Shown piece by piece: positions 1 to 8,404 of a stretch of 39,915 nucleotides of DNA; position 1 is the stretch's first letter; every line of letters begins with the position of its first letter. The translations under genes were made by a program, and so were the position numbers. This DNA comes from Fen-1467 sp035519475 (GTDB taxonomy: Bacteria > Verrucomicrobiota > Verrucomicrobiia > Opitutales > Opitutaceae): positions 1-39,915 of the forward strand of contig DATIWI010000042.1 in NCBI GenBank assembly GCA_035519475.1, read 5' to 3'. Under the pieces are notes generated by a model. That model was not told where the DNA came from. It did no database searches and was given only the letters and a program-made list of their open reading frames with translations.

Positions 1-222
1 TACCTGTGGATCCAGATCGCCGGCAAGCCGGGCTGGTGGCTGCTGCTCTATCTTGTCCCGATCGCGAACATCGTTGTCGCGATTTTGGTCGCCCTCGGCG
101 TGGCCAAGGCCTTCGGCAAATCCGGGGCGTTCGGCTTCTTCCTGCTCTGTCTCTTCTCTTTCATCGGGATTCCCATTCTCGGCTACGGCAGCGCCGTCTA
201 CACGAAGCCCCCGGCGAGTTGA
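1..222 (+). CDS. DUF5684-like small membrane protein, 5' end missing
   Basis: The frame is open from the first base and stops at 220-222, so only the last 73 residues are present. Two hydrophobic stretches are visible (about residues 7-32 and 42-62), separated by a short polar turn with KAFGKS. The sequence around KPGWWLLLYLVPIANIVVA and the pattern LGVAKAFGKS followed by a PILGYG end resemble the DUF5684 family of small multi-pass membrane proteins, some of which sit beside signal peptidase. Function is unknown. The family call rests on pattern memory only; the membrane character is seen directly. No promoter or start can be judged. Confidence 0.7.
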   Translation, partial: YLWIQIAGKPGWWLLLYLVPIANIVVAILVALGVAKAFGKSGAFGFFLLCLFSFIGIPILGYGSAVYTKPPAS

Positions 223-403
223 GCGGCCGGGACCGGCGGCCACATCAATCACCAAGTTCCCCGCCCCGCTGGCTCGGCGCCAGTGGGAACCGCGCGGCGT
301 CGTGCGGGGCGGCGACGCCGTCGGCCGCTTTCCGAGCTCGCCGCCGCTCCGGAAATCGCCTTCGCTTTCCAGTTCGAGGGACCCTGGTGGCGCTCCCTGG
401 CCC

Positions 404-772
404 ATGAAGATCATCGAAATCGCCTTCTCGGTCTATGGCGTGACTGACCTGCCCCGCGCGCGCCGTTTTTATGAAGATACGCTCGGCCTCGTGCCGACCA
501 AGAGCTACGTGAAGGGCAACCTGGGAATGGTGGAATACGACATCGGCGCCGGCACCTTGGCCATCGGCGCCGGCGCGCCGCTGTTCAAGCCCGCCTCCGC
601 GGGCGGCGTGGTGGCGCTCGAAGTGGATGACTTCGATGCCGCGGTGCGGCAACTCAAGGAACACGGCGTCAAGTTTCTGGCCGAGCCGCATGAGACACCG
701 GTCTGCCATCTCGTGACTATCGCTGATCCCGACGGCAATCTGCTGCTGGTCCACAAACGCAAGCGCGCGTGA
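404..772 (+). CDS. VOC (glyoxalase-fold) family protein, paralogue 1
   Basis: A 122-residue single-domain VOC protein with the usual two half-folds: RARRFYEDTLGL near residue 18, EYDIGAG near 46, VALEVDDFDAAV near 70, and a closing DPDGN motif near 110. The ATG at 404 follows a CCC tract and begins exactly at the first beta strand. The open frame extends further upstream, but that part does not resemble the family. The metal-binding His usual at the end of the first strand is replaced (FSVYG), so a metal-independent or altered reaction is possible. It is closely similar to the proteins at 2363 and 4575, and all three keep a Cys before the last strand (PVCH here). Substrate unknown; such proteins include lyases, dioxygenases and antibiotic-binding proteins. 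Confidence 0.88.
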   Translation: MKIIEIAFSVYGVTDLPRARRFYEDTLGLVPTKSYVKGNLGMVEYDIGAGTLAIGAGAPLFKPASAGGVVALEVDDFDAAVRQLKEHGVKFLAEPHETPVCHLVTIADPDGNLLLVHKRKRA

Positions 773-850
773 GCCGCCCGGGCCCGCCCGTGGCCCCCCG
801 GCGGCCATGCCGCCGGTCCGGGCGCCGCCCGCTGCGCGGCGTCGGCGACG

Positions 851-1462
851 ATGCTCCAATACCTCGTGCTCGGGTTCACCCTGGCTTTTGCCGCGGCGGT
901 CCAGCCCGGTCCGCTCCAAGCCTATGTCATCTCGGAGACTCTCAGTCGCGGCTGGCGGCGCACCTGGCCTGCCGCCTTCGCGCCGCTGCTGAGCGATGTG
1001 CCCATCGCGCTCGTCGCCCTGGGCGCCCTGCATTTCGCCGGCGCGCGACTGCTCTCCGCCCTGCAATGCGCCGGCGGCTTGTTCCTCCTCTATCTCGCGG
1101 CACGGGCGTTCCGATCCTGGCGGGCCCCAGGCGCGCGGCGGCCGGCGGGCGGTCGGGGCAGCCTCATCAACGCCGTCATTGTGAATGTGCTGAATCCCAA
1201 TCCCTATCTCGGCTGGAGTTTGGTGCTGGGACCGCTCTTCCTTCGCGCGTGGCAGGAAGCACCCGGGAACGCGGCCGCCCTCCTGCTCGGATTCTACGCC
1301 ACCATGGCGGCGACCACCCTCGGCATCATTCTCCTGTTCGCCGCCGCCGGGGGTCTGGGGCCCCGGGTCGGCCGGATCCTCGTCGGCATTTCCGTCATCG
1401 CCCTGCTGGTCTTCGCCGCCTATGAACTGTGGTCGGGTTCCCGCAGCGTGTGGAGAACCTGA
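851..1462 (+). CDS. LysE/RhtB-type amino-acid exporter
   Basis: A 203-residue integral membrane protein with about six hydrophobic segments. Near residue 18 it has QPGPLQAYVISETLSRGWR, which matches the LysE/RhtB signature (xPGP followed by a small-residue helix and a Gly-Trp/Arg turn). The second half has LNPNPYLGW near residue 113, matching the NPK/NPN loop of the family. Proteins of this family export amino acids or small metabolites across the inner membrane by proton exchange. Length is usual for the family (about 200). The ATG at 851 lies 78 bp after the VOC gene and is preceded by no Shine-Dalgarno. Substrate cannot be read from sequence. Confidence 0.85.
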   Translation: MLQYLVLGFTLAFAAAVQPGPLQAYVISETLSRGWRRTWPAAFAPLLSDVPIALVALGALHFAGARLLSALQCAGGLFLLYLAARAFRSWRAPGARRPAGGRGSLINAVIVNVLNPNPYLGWSLVLGPLFLRAWQEAPGNAAALLLGFYATMAATTLGIILLFAAAGGLGPRVGRILVGISVIALLVFAAYELWSGSRSVWRT

Positions 1463-1545
1463 ATGAACGGATCCGATCTTGAAGAGACTTCTGCCCGCTT
1501 CGGGACGCGTTGGCCCAGCGCCGTCACGGTCAGAACGCCCGCTCG

Positions 1546-2340
1546 ATGAAGCAAAATATCTACGATGACCCGGCGTTCTTTGCCGGCTATCGAAGCCTCC
1601 GGGAGAATGAGGCCGGTCTGAATGCCGCAATTGAGGATCCAGCCGTGGTTTCGCTGCTGCCGGATCTCCGGTCGCTCCGTGTTCTCGACCTTGGCAGCGG
1701 CTTCGGGGATTTCTGTCGCTTTGCCCGCGGACGAGGCGCCGCCCAAGTGGTCGGTGTGGATATCTCCGGGAAGATGATCGCCGAAGCCGCGAACCGCACC
1801 AGCGACCCTGGAATCACCTACGTGCATATGGCGATGGAGGACTATCCGGTCGAGGTGAGCGCTTTCGATTTGGTGGTCTCCCGGCTGACCCTCCACTACG
1901 TACGCAACTATCGCGGGGTCTTGGACGCGATCTACTCCGGCCTACGCATCGGAGGTCGCTTCATACTGTCCGTCGAACATCCGATTTGCACCGCGCGATG
2001 TCAGGGCTGGAACCGCGATGCGGAGGGCAATCCTCTCTTCTTCCCAGTCGACGATTACCAGATGGAAGGGGAACGGCGGCAGAACTGGATTGTCGACGGC
2101 GTGACCAAGTACCACCGGACGGTGTCGACGTATGTCGATACGCTTCTGGAGGCCGGTTTTTCCCTCCTCCGCCTGCTGGAACCCCAAGCCACGGAGGCTG
2201 CGCTGAAGCGCCGTCCCGAGCTCCGCACCGCCACCCGCTGCCCTCCAATGCTGGTCATCGCAGCAGGGAAATCGGGAGGGGAGATTGTCGCCGAGGGTTC
2301 CCGGGCATCGTTGAACCATGAGGCCGGTAGCCGAACCTAA
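1546..2340 (+). CDS. class I SAM-dependent methyltransferase
   Basis: A 264-residue protein with the Rossmann methyltransferase motifs in order: motif I VLDLGSGFGD (residues 46-55), the acidic end of strand 2 in VVGVDIS (about 68), motif IV with VVSRLTLHYV (about 107), and a post-motif region LRIGGRFILSVEHPI (about 133). This layout fits the Methyltransf_11/25 group of small-molecule methyltransferases. The N-terminal YDDPAFFAGY is a common lead-in for this group. I chose the ATG at 1546; a TTG 36 bp upstream would add twelve residues that do not look like the family. The end overlaps nothing and a VOC gene follows after 22 bp. Substrate unknown. Confidence 0.87.
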   Translation: MKQNIYDDPAFFAGYRSLRENEAGLNAAIEDPAVVSLLPDLRSLRVLDLGSGFGDFCRFARGRGAAQVVGVDISGKMIAEAANRTSDPGITYVHMAMEDYPVEVSAFDLVVSRLTLHYVRNYRGVLDAIYSGLRIGGRFILSVEHPICTARCQGWNRDAEGNPLFFPVDDYQMEGERRQNWIVDGVTKYHRTVSTYVDTLLEAGFSLLRLLEPQATEAALKRRPELRTATRCPPMLVIAAGKSGGEIVAEGSRASLNHEAGSRT

Positions 2341-2362
2341 TCACCACGACCGATTCATTCCC

Positions 2363-2740
2363 ATGAGCACAGACACCTCATTGACACAACTGTTCAAAAA
2401 CGTCGCCTTCGTGATCTATCCGGTGAAGGACGTGAAACTGGCACGGGCCTTCTATGAAGGCACCTTGGGCTTGAAGGTCACCGCCAACTGGGACGACCAG
2501 TGGGTGGAATACGACATCGGCGCCGGCACGCTTGCGATCACGACGGCCGACGACACGCACCTGCCGGGCCGACATGGCGCCACCATCGGCCTCGAGGTCG
2601 TGGATTTTGACGCCGCGCTCGCCTATCTGAAGACAAGAGGCGTGCCAATCGTCAACGGACCCTTTGATTCCCCGGCCTGCCGCGGCTGCATCATTCGCGA
2701 CTTGGACGGCAATGAAATCATCCTCCACGCGAAGAAGTGA
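2363..2740 (+). CDS. VOC (glyoxalase-fold) family protein, paralogue 2
   Basis: A 125-residue VOC protein similar along its length to the one at 404: LARAFYEGTLGL, EYDIGAGTLAI, LEVVDFDAAL and a final DLDGNEIILH. The ATG at 2363 is preceded by CCC; a frame start 45 bp further up adds a sequence unlike the family. The first-strand metal His is again absent (VIYPV), while a Cys pair PACRGC stands at the position where paralogue 1 has PVCH. It follows the methyltransferase by 22 bp, so the two may share a transcript. Function unknown; likely a small-molecule binding or modifying protein in the cytoplasm. Confidence 0.88.
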   Translation: MSTDTSLTQLFKNVAFVIYPVKDVKLARAFYEGTLGLKVTANWDDQWVEYDIGAGTLAITTADDTHLPGRHGATIGLEVVDFDAALAYLKTRGVPIVNGPFDSPACRGCIIRDLDGNEIILHAKK

Positions 2741-2803
2741 TCGACCGACCCCGGCCCAGCCCCGAGCCCGCGATGCCGTGGCGCCCGGCGCGCCGCCGCC
2801 CTG

Positions 2804-3085
2804 ATGACTGAATTGATCATCATGCTCCTCGTCCTCGCGGTGGGATTCTCCGCCTATGCCCAGGCGCGCCGGCAGGGCGTCTGGTCGTGGCGACAATTTG
2901 CGAAAGCGATGCTCGGCGCCGCCGTGCTCATCGCCCTCGCCATCGGCCTGATGATCTGGCTGGGCAAGGTGCTGGGCCCCGAGCGCGCCGGGCTGGTCAC
3001 CTTGCTGGAAGTGTTTCTGATCGTGGCGGGCGTAAGCGTGCTGGCGCTCTGGCTGCGCCCCAAGCCACCCCGCGGTCCCGACTAG
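2804..3085 (+). CDS. small membrane protein of unknown function
   Basis: A 93-residue protein with three hydrophobic stretches: residues 1-17, about 33-53, and about 62-82. Between them is a polar turn AQARRQGVWSWRQFAKAM, rich in Arg and Trp. The short tail after the last helix is RPKPPRGPD. I do not recognise a family. The ATG at 2804 follows a C-rich tract, and hydrophobic residues begin directly after it. It stands alone between a VOC gene and a secreted protein gene, with 63 and 126 bp gaps. Coding is supported by coherent membrane topology and GC-rich third positions, not by homology I can name. Confidence 0.7.
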   Translation: MTELIIMLLVLAVGFSAYAQARRQGVWSWRQFAKAMLGAAVLIALAIGLMIWLGKVLGPERAGLVTLLEVFLIVAGVSVLALWLRPKPPRGPD

Positions 3086-3211
3086 ACCCGGCCCGTCCTC
3101 GCCCGGGCGGGGATCGCGGGGGACAGCGGCGCACAAGGCCGCGGCCGCCATCACCGACCCATGCTCCGTGCTGGCGTCTGACTCGCGAGGGAGTAAGCTG
3201 GCGCAGCAACG

Positions 3212-3967
3212 ATGCGCACCTGCCTGCTGGCTTCTCTCCTCCTGTCCGGCGCAATTGCGGTGCGGGCCGCCGATCCGCCTGCCGCCGAGACGCCGCCGCC
3301 CGCCCTCGCGGTGGAGGCGTTGCGATCGCCGTTCGTCATGATTGGCGAGTCGGTCAGCGTGTCCGTCGGCAGGCACGTGTCGATCGTCGAAAGCCGGTCC
3401 GATTTCAAATACGTGCGCCGGCTGGAGCGGGATGGCGCCGCCGAGCGCTGCACCTTTGAATATCCGGTTTGCGTCCCCAAGGACGTGGACAGCCTCGCCG
3501 ACGCGATTGCCGTTACACAGCCCAGGCTCCACGTGGGCAGCGTCGACTACGAGCCGGAGGATATCGGGTGGTCGCCGGAGTCCGACGAGAGGCCGCGTTT
3601 CCTGCCTGAGGACGCGCAGATCCTGTATCTGATCTTCCGGTTGCCCCGCGCCATCCTGCGCGACCGGCTGACGCTGAATCTCCGTTACTTTCAGCCGCAC
3701 TATCGCTTTGCCGGCCGTGAGGTTTCGGCCTGGCTGCCCCTGCTGCCCGATTTTGAGGCGTTCAAGAACGAGTTTCTGTATTCCCGGAGCGATTTCACGG
3801 TTGAATTTGAAGCGGTTGACCCGGTGCGGCTGCATCGGCTGTCCTCGAATGAAGCCGTGGCGCAGGACTCGCCGACGCGGGTGAAGCTGAACCCCGTGCA
3901 TCGCGAGTTCATCGCGATCGAGGTTCTGGAGCCGCCGGCAGGCCCGGCGGGCGGCGGACACCCCTGA
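3212..3967 (+). CDS. secreted protein of unknown function
   Basis: A 251-residue protein with a clear signal peptide: MRTCLLASLLLSGAIAVRAA, with cleavage expected after the ARA/A site near residue 20. The mature part has a Pro/Ala stretch and then a mostly beta-type sequence with alternating hydrophobic residues (SVSVGRHVSIVESRSDFKYV; LYLIFRLPRAIL), rich in Arg and Tyr. I recognise no family. It may be periplasmic or outer-membrane associated. The ATG is 13 bp after TAAGCT (3197-3202), a -10-like sequence, but I see no convincing -35. The C-terminal PAGPAGGGHP looks like an unstructured tail. Confidence 0.75.
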   Translation: MRTCLLASLLLSGAIAVRAADPPAAETPPPALAVEALRSPFVMIGESVSVSVGRHVSIVESRSDFKYVRRLERDGAAERCTFEYPVCVPKDVDSLADAIAVTQPRLHVGSVDYEPEDIGWSPESDERPRFLPEDAQILYLIFRLPRAILRDRLTLNLRYFQPHYRFAGREVSAWLPLLPDFEAFKNEFLYSRSDFTVEFEAVDPVRLHRLSSNEAVAQDSPTRVKLNPVHREFIAIEVLEPPAGPAGGGHP

Positions 3968-3980
3968 CGCGGGGTTTTTT
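3961..3980 (+). terminator. possible weak rho-independent terminator
   Basis: CCCC (3961-3964) pairs with GGGG (3971-3974) around a six-base loop, followed directly by six T. The stem is only four base pairs, but the T tract is clean and it sits at the stop codon of the secreted-protein gene. Confidence 0.35.
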
Positions 3981-4050
3981 ACACGCATTTCGTAGTCGCC
4001 AAGGGGGCGGCGATCGGCTTTCCTCAACCCCCTAGTCCAGCCGGATCGTG

Positions 4051-4251
4051 ATGAAACTGATCCTACTCCTCGTGGCTTGGTGCATCCTTTTGGTGGTGTG
4101 CTGGCCGGTGGCGGTGTTGCTGCTCGTAGTGGCGCCCCTGCTGTGGCTGCTGGCGATTCCGTTTCGGTTCGCCCTGCTATGCGTGGAGGCAGTTTTTGCC
4201 CTGCTGCGGGCCCTCCTCTTTTTGCCCGTCCGACTGCTCGGCGGAAAGTAG
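4051..4251 (+). CDS. small, very hydrophobic membrane protein
   Basis: A 66-residue protein that is almost continuously hydrophobic (Leu, Val, Trp, Ala) from residue 2 to about 60, with a KLI start and a short basic end RLLGGK. Enough hydrophobic sequence is present for two membrane helices, with FRF near residue 40 as the likely turn. I recognise no family. A GTG three bases upstream (4048) could also start it. The codons are used as in the neighbours, and the frame is open with a clean stop, but at this length coding is likely rather than certain. Confidence 0.55.
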   Translation: MKLILLLVAWCILLVVCWPVAVLLLVVAPLLWLLAIPFRFALLCVEAVFALLRALLFLPVRLLGGK

Positions 4252-4314
4252 AGGCCGTCCCGGCCGTTGCGGTCGGTGCGGCAGGGGTGTCCGGTCCCGG
4301 ACGGATACGGCCCC

Positions 4315-4455
4315 ATGAAATGGTTGATAATCGCCGGATGGCTGGCGCTGACCCTGATCGCGATGCGGCCTGTCGGTTGGAGCCTGGCATGGTTCCTCCG
4401 CCGCCTGCTGCGGCTCGATGTCCGCCCCGCGGCCAGCGTTGCGTCGGCGCCATAA
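4315..4455 (+). CDS. small single-helix membrane protein
   Basis: A 46-residue frame starting at an ATG preceded by CCCC, the start context common in this window. Residues 3-16 are hydrophobic (WLIIAGWLALTLIA), followed by a second amphipathic stretch with Trp and Arg (GWSLAWFLRRLLRL). It follows the hydrophobic protein at 4051 by 63 bp and may be a second small membrane component, but no family is recognised and such a short frame could be spurious. Confidence 0.4.
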   Translation: MKWLIIAGWLALTLIAMRPVGWSLAWFLRRLLRLDVRPAASVASAP

Positions 4456-4574
4456 AGGACCTGAATGCTCGCACCCGCGGTCCCGTGGCCGCTGCGCCCG
4501 GGGCGCCCACCCGGGGGCACCCTTCCACCCTGCACCTCCGCCGCCTCGCGGCCGTCAAAATCAAAGATCCTCCC

Positions 4575-4961
4575 ATGAAGATCCGCGCAGTTGATTTCGT
4601 GATGTATCCGGTAGCCGACCTCGCGCGTTCCGCCAGGTTTTATCGCGAGATCCTGGGCCTGCCCCAGGAAATCTACAGCGAAGAAGGGCAATGGGCTGAG
4701 TTCAACTGCGGCAACCTGACGCTCGCGTTGAACGGCCAGGCGACGGTGCCCACGCAGCCCGGGGGCGGACGCCTCGCCCTGGCCGTGGATGACATCCATG
4801 CCGCCCATGCCGAACTGAAGAATCGCGGCGTGCGCATTCAGTCGGGGCCGACGGATTACGCGGTCTGCTGGGCCATGGAGATCCTCGACCCCGACGGCCA
4901 CGTGGTGATTCTTCATCACCGGGCAGACCGCACATATGGACCCGGCAAGGGAGAACCCTGA
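4575..4961 (+). CDS. VOC (glyoxalase-fold) family protein, paralogue 3
   Basis: A 128-residue VOC protein: SARFYREILGL near residue 18, AEFNCGNLTLAL near 44, LALAVDDIHAAHAELKNRGV near 68, and a final LDPDGHVVILH. It belongs to the same local group as the genes at 404 and 2363. The first-strand His is replaced (VMYPV), and the Cys before the last strand is conserved (AVCW). The ATG at 4575 follows CCTCCC. The C-terminal extension RADRTYGPGKGEP is polar and probably disordered. Three related VOC genes within 4.6 kb, separated by unrelated genes, suggest repeated local duplication. Substrate unknown. Confidence 0.87.
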   Translation: MKIRAVDFVMYPVADLARSARFYREILGLPQEIYSEEGQWAEFNCGNLTLALNGQATVPTQPGGGRLALAVDDIHAAHAELKNRGVRIQSGPTDYAVCWAMEILDPDGHVVILHHRADRTYGPGKGEP

Positions 4962-5087
4962 CGCGCGGCGACGCCGTTGCCTTCCCGAGCAATTCCACTG
5001 CAGCCCCGCCACCGCCACATTGGCATCGCTCCCGAAGCCGTCGGCTGTCAGCCTGCCCACGTCTCCCTGTCCCTTCGCGCTTGTCCT

Positions 5088-7235
5088 GTGAGCAAACCGG
5101 GAATTTCTCACCTTGTTTGTGCCCTCTTGGCTCTGGCCGGAGTGAGCGACGCGGCGTCGACGCGCCCGCCGCCCGCGATATCGAAGCCGCTGGCGGAGGT
5201 GAAATTATACGTTGCCACGGACGGAAACGACCGTTGGAGCGGAACCCTGACCGGCCCGAACGAGACGCGCACCGATGGGCCCTTTGCCAGCGTGAACCGG
5301 GCCCGCGACGCCGCTCGGATCCTGGCGCGCGGCACCAGCGCCCCGATCGTTGTCCAGATTCGCGGCGGCATCTATGTCCTGTCGGAGCCGCTAGTCTTCA
5401 CGCCTGACGATTCCGGATCGCCGGGCGCGCCGGTCACGTACATCGCGTATGGCGACGACACCCCCGTCCTGAGCGGCGGACGCGTGATCTCCGGCTGGCA
5501 ACCCGGGCCGGGCAATATTTGGACCGCACCTGTGGGGACGAATCGGGATTTCCGCCAACTCTTCGTCAACGGCAGCCGCCGGGCGCGCGCGCGGGTGCCG
5601 GCCGAGGGCTTCCTTCGGACCGTGGGTCCGATCCTGCCGGGCGGGAATCCGAGCTTCGGGTTCCGCCCGGGCGACATTCTACCCGGTTGGGCGAATCAGC
5701 CAGGTGTGGACGTGGTCGCGATCGACAAATGGATGGATCTGCGCCTGGCTCTCAGCGCGGTCCAGGGCAACCAGGCGACGCTCGCCGGCGTCCGTCCGGC
5801 GGACTTCGACGATCCGGCCGTCCGCTTTTGGATTGAAAACGTGTCGGAGGGCCTGAATGCGCCCGGCGTGTGGCACCTGGATCGCGCCGCCGGCGTGGTT
5901 TCCTACCACGCGCTCGACGGCGAGGACTTGAGCCGTGCGGCGGTCGTGGCGCCGGCGCTGGTGCAGCTCGTTCGCTTCGACGGCAGTCCCGGCCGCCCGG
6001 TCCGCGACATCGCGCTGCGGGGGCTCACCCTCAGCTACGCCGATTGGGCGCCGCCGCGACCGGAAGACAGTGCGGCGCCGGGCCCGGTGCAGGGCGCCGT
6101 CCAGTGCGGCGCAGCCCTCGAGGCCACCGGCGCCCAAGGCATCACCGTCGAGAAGTGCTCATTTTCGCATCTCGGCCAATACGCCGTAGCGTTGGGCCGG
6201 GGATCACGGGGCAACCGGGTTGTGGCAAATGAGATGTCCGATCTGGGGGCCGGTGGAATCAAGATCGGTGACGCGCGCAGCAGCGTGATTCCGAAGATTC
6301 CGCCGCAGCGCGGCGCCGAGGTCGGCCTGTACCACTGGCCAACCGATCCCGCGCAGTACCGCGTCGGGCCCGATTACCCCGCGAGCGAGGCAGCCATCTC
6401 CGGCGACAACGTGATCACGGATAACCGCATTCACAACATCGGGGTGGTCTTCCCCTCGGCGGCGGCGATCTGGGTGGGGCAGAGTCCGACCAATGTCATT
6501 GCCCACAATGAGATTCATGACACCTACGCGGCGGGCATCTCCTGCGGCTGGACATGGGGCTTCGGGCCGACCGTGGCCCGCAACAATGTGATTGAATTCA
6601 ACCGCCTCCATCACATCGGCCGCGGGTTGCTGAGCGGCTTGGGAGCGATCTACCTGCTGGGGGTGCAGCCTGGCACGGTGGTCCGGAACAACATCGTCCA
6701 CGATGTTTCGCGCGCCAATGCGCCCGGTGGTTACGGCGGCTGGGGCATCTACCTGGACGCCACCACCAGCGCGGTCACAGTGGAGAACAACCTGGTCTAC
6801 CGCACCCAGGACGGCGCCCTTCATCAGAACGCCGGCGAAGGGAATCTCATCGCCAACAATATCTTTGCGCTCGGTGACGAAGCGCAGATTGTGCGGTCGC
6901 GCGCCGCCCGGGGGATGAGTTTCACCTTTGAGCACAACCTGATCTACTGGGAGCGGGGCGACCTGCTGCGGATCCGGCCGGGCGAGGGCGGCGTCATGTT
7001 CGACCACAACCTCTACTGGCACGTCGGCGGCGGCGCGGTGGTTTTCGGCACCGAGCGCGGCGGCGCCATTCCCTGGCGCCAGTGGCAGGAGCGCGGTCAG
7101 GACAAGGAATCGCTCATCGCGGACCCCGGTTTCGCCGATCCGGCCCGCGGCGATTTCACGCTGCGGCCGGACTCGGCCGCGTTCAAACTCGGCTTCAAAC
7201 CCATCGATTTCAGCGCCGTCGGCCCGCGCGGCTGA
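5088..7235 (+). CDS. secreted right-handed beta-helix protein, GH141-like
   Basis: About 715 residues from a GTG at 5088. I prefer this start because it gives a signal peptide (SKPGISHLVCALLALAGVSDAAS). A TTG at 4977 would place 37 residues in front of it. After the signal, YVATDGNDRWSGTL (about residue 39) and GPFASVNRARDAAR mark the N-terminal cap seen in GH141-type and related beta-helix proteins. GGIYVLSEPLVFTPDDSG, PVLSGGRVISGW and RQLFVNGSRRARAR follow in the usual order. From about residue 350 to 600 there are repeated helix rungs with NxI/NxV turns. GH141 members act on plant polysaccharides (fucosidase on rhamnogalacturonan II, xylanase), so an extracellular or periplasmic glycan role is likely. 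I cannot assign catalytic residues, and a non-enzymatic beta-helix is possible. Confidence 0.8.
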   Translation: MSKPGISHLVCALLALAGVSDAASTRPPPAISKPLAEVKLYVATDGNDRWSGTLTGPNETRTDGPFASVNRARDAARILARGTSAPIVVQIRGGIYVLSEPLVFTPDDSGSPGAPVTYIAYGDDTPVLSGGRVISGWQPGPGNIWTAPVGTNRDFRQLFVNGSRRARARVPAEGFLRTVGPILPGGNPSFGFRPGDILPGWANQPGVDVVAIDKWMDLRLALSAVQGNQATLAGVRPADFDDPAVRFWIENVSEGLNAPGVWHLDRAAGVVSYHALDGEDLSRAAVVAPALVQLVRFDGSPGRPVRDIALRGLTLSYADWAPPRPEDSAAPGPVQGAVQCGAALEATGAQGITVEKCSFSHLGQYAVALGRGSRGNRVVANEMSDLGAGGIKIGDARSSVIPKIPPQRGAEVGLYHWPTDPAQYRVGPDYPASEAAISGDNVITDNRIHNIGVVFPSAAAIWVGQSPTNVIAHNEIHDTYAAGISCGWTWGFGPTVARNNVIEFNRLHHIGRGLLSGLGAIYLLGVQPGTVVRNNIVHDVSRANAPGGYGGWGIYLDATTSAVTVENNLVYRTQDGALHQNAGEGNLIANNIFALGDEAQIVRSRAARGMSFTFEHNLIYWERGDLLRIRPGEGGVMFDHNLYWHVGGGAVVFGTERGGAIPWRQWQERGQDKESLIADPGFADPARGDFTLRPDSAAFKLGFKPIDFSAVGPRG

Positions 7236-7249
7236 GGCGCCAACGGTCC

Positions 7250-7717
7250 GTGCCCCAACGCCAGGATTACATTCTGCGGCTGCTCGAGGAGCTGGGCCAG
7301 TTTCTCGCCGAGGTCGCGCGCTTCCGCCGGGCCGGCAGCTACGACGCCGCGCTGCTCACTCTCCTGCAGGCGCAGGAACGACTGTTCGCGCGGCGCGCCG
7401 AGCAGTTCATCGCCTTGCCCGTCGAACAACAGGTGCATCTGCTCGCGGTGGACGAACCGGCCGCCAATGCCCGCGAGAAATGCCTGGCGTACGCCACTCT
7501 CCTCGTTGAGGCGGGCCAGACCTACGAAACGCGCGTCCAACCCGCACTGGCCCTCGGCGCCTACCGGCTGGCCATGCAGGTGATCTTGCTGGCCTGGCGG
7601 GAACCGCCGCCGCCTGACGACCGCGCGCGCGTGGCCGCGCTTCTCGCGAGGATTCCGGCCGATCAACTCCTCCCCGAACTCAAAGACTGGTTGATCAGGG
7701 GCGACGGGAATTGCTAG
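7250..7717 (+). CDS. DUF6483-like helical protein of unknown function
   Basis: A 155-residue, probably all-helical cytoplasmic protein beginning at GTG 7250, 14 bp after the beta-helix gene. The start QDYILRLLEELGQFLAEV and the repeat-like helices (SYDAALLTLLQAQERLF; TLLVEAGQTYETR; ALGAYRLAMQVIL) resemble the DUF6483 family, whose members start with a similar DYI-hydrophobic helix and continue with TPR-like pairs. That family is mostly known from Firmicutes, so the resemblance may reflect only a helical-repeat fold. The frame is open further upstream, but that part overlaps the previous gene and is a frame shadow. The short spacing suggests transcription with the beta-helix gene. Confidence 0.65.
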   Translation: MPQRQDYILRLLEELGQFLAEVARFRRAGSYDAALLTLLQAQERLFARRAEQFIALPVEQQVHLLAVDEPAANAREKCLAYATLLVEAGQTYETRVQPALALGAYRLAMQVILLAWREPPPPDDRARVAALLARIPADQLLPELKDWLIRGDGNC

Positions 7718-7768
7718 GCTGCGACGACCTCCGGCCTCGGGCCCGTGCGCGGCGGCGGGCTCCTCCCC

Positions 7769-8341
7769 ATGAAATCCGCACTCGCCCTTCTCGTTGTGTC
7801 GCTCGCCCTCATCGGCGCATTGCAGGCCCAGCCCTACGCGATGCTCTCCACCGGCTCCGCCAATTACAGTTCCCCCACCATTGGCAGCCAGACCAAGCGC
7901 CGCGATACTCTGGGCGTCGGTTATGCGTTGAACGAACGGGTGGCGGTCGAGGCATCGATTTTCCAGATTCAGGAGGCGACCTACACGCCGGACCTGCCCA
8001 CCCTGCCCGGCCAGACGACCTATACCGTCCAAGCGCGCGAGAAGAAAAGCGGCTTTGCGGTTGGTCCGGTGTTCCGCTGGAAAGTCTTGGACCAGATCAC
8101 CGTGTATACCAAACAGTCGTTCGCCAGCATTCGGACCGACGCGGCCACCGTGCTGAACACCGGCGCCACCACGAACTGGAGCTATGCGGATTGGGGCTAC
8201 CAGCCGAGCATCGGCGCGCAACTGCGGGCCGCCAAGGACTCGCCCGTCGGCCTCGGCGTGGAATTGAGCTTCCTGCTCACGAACCGAAATCGCATCAAGC
8301 GGCTCACCACCCTCGGGCTGAACCTCTCCTATGGTTTCTGA
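7769..8341 (+). CDS. small outer-membrane beta-barrel protein
   Basis: A 190-residue protein with a signal peptide (KSALALLVVSLALIGALQAQ, cut expected after LQA near residue 19). The mature part is built of alternating polar and hydrophobic residues with aromatic ends (YALNERVAVEASIFQI; TTYTVQ; KVLDQITVYTKQSF), and it ends in LGLNLSYGF. A C-terminal Phe preceded by an aromatic residue is the usual signal for barrel insertion by the BAM complex. The size suggests an eight-stranded OmpW/OmpX-like barrel. The ATG at 7769 is preceded by CCTCCCC. Ligand or role unknown. Confidence 0.8.
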   Translation: MKSALALLVVSLALIGALQAQPYAMLSTGSANYSSPTIGSQTKRRDTLGVGYALNERVAVEASIFQIQEATYTPDLPTLPGQTTYTVQAREKKSGFAVGPVFRWKVLDQITVYTKQSFASIRTDAATVLNTGATTNWSYADWGYQPSIGAQLRAAKDSPVGLGVELSFLLTNRNRIKRLTTLGLNLSYGF

Positions 8342-8404
8342 AGCGCCGCCCCCGCCCGGCTGGCGAGGCCGTCCCGCCTGACCGGCTGTCCGCTGCTCCC
8401 TTCC

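Noticed and set aside
2378..4576. A 732-codon open frame on the - strand
   Set aside because: It runs antisense to a VOC gene, a secreted protein and small membrane proteins that have clear features. Its translation is low-complexity Arg/Gly/Ala without a family. Long antisense frames are usual in DNA with very high GC at third codon positions.
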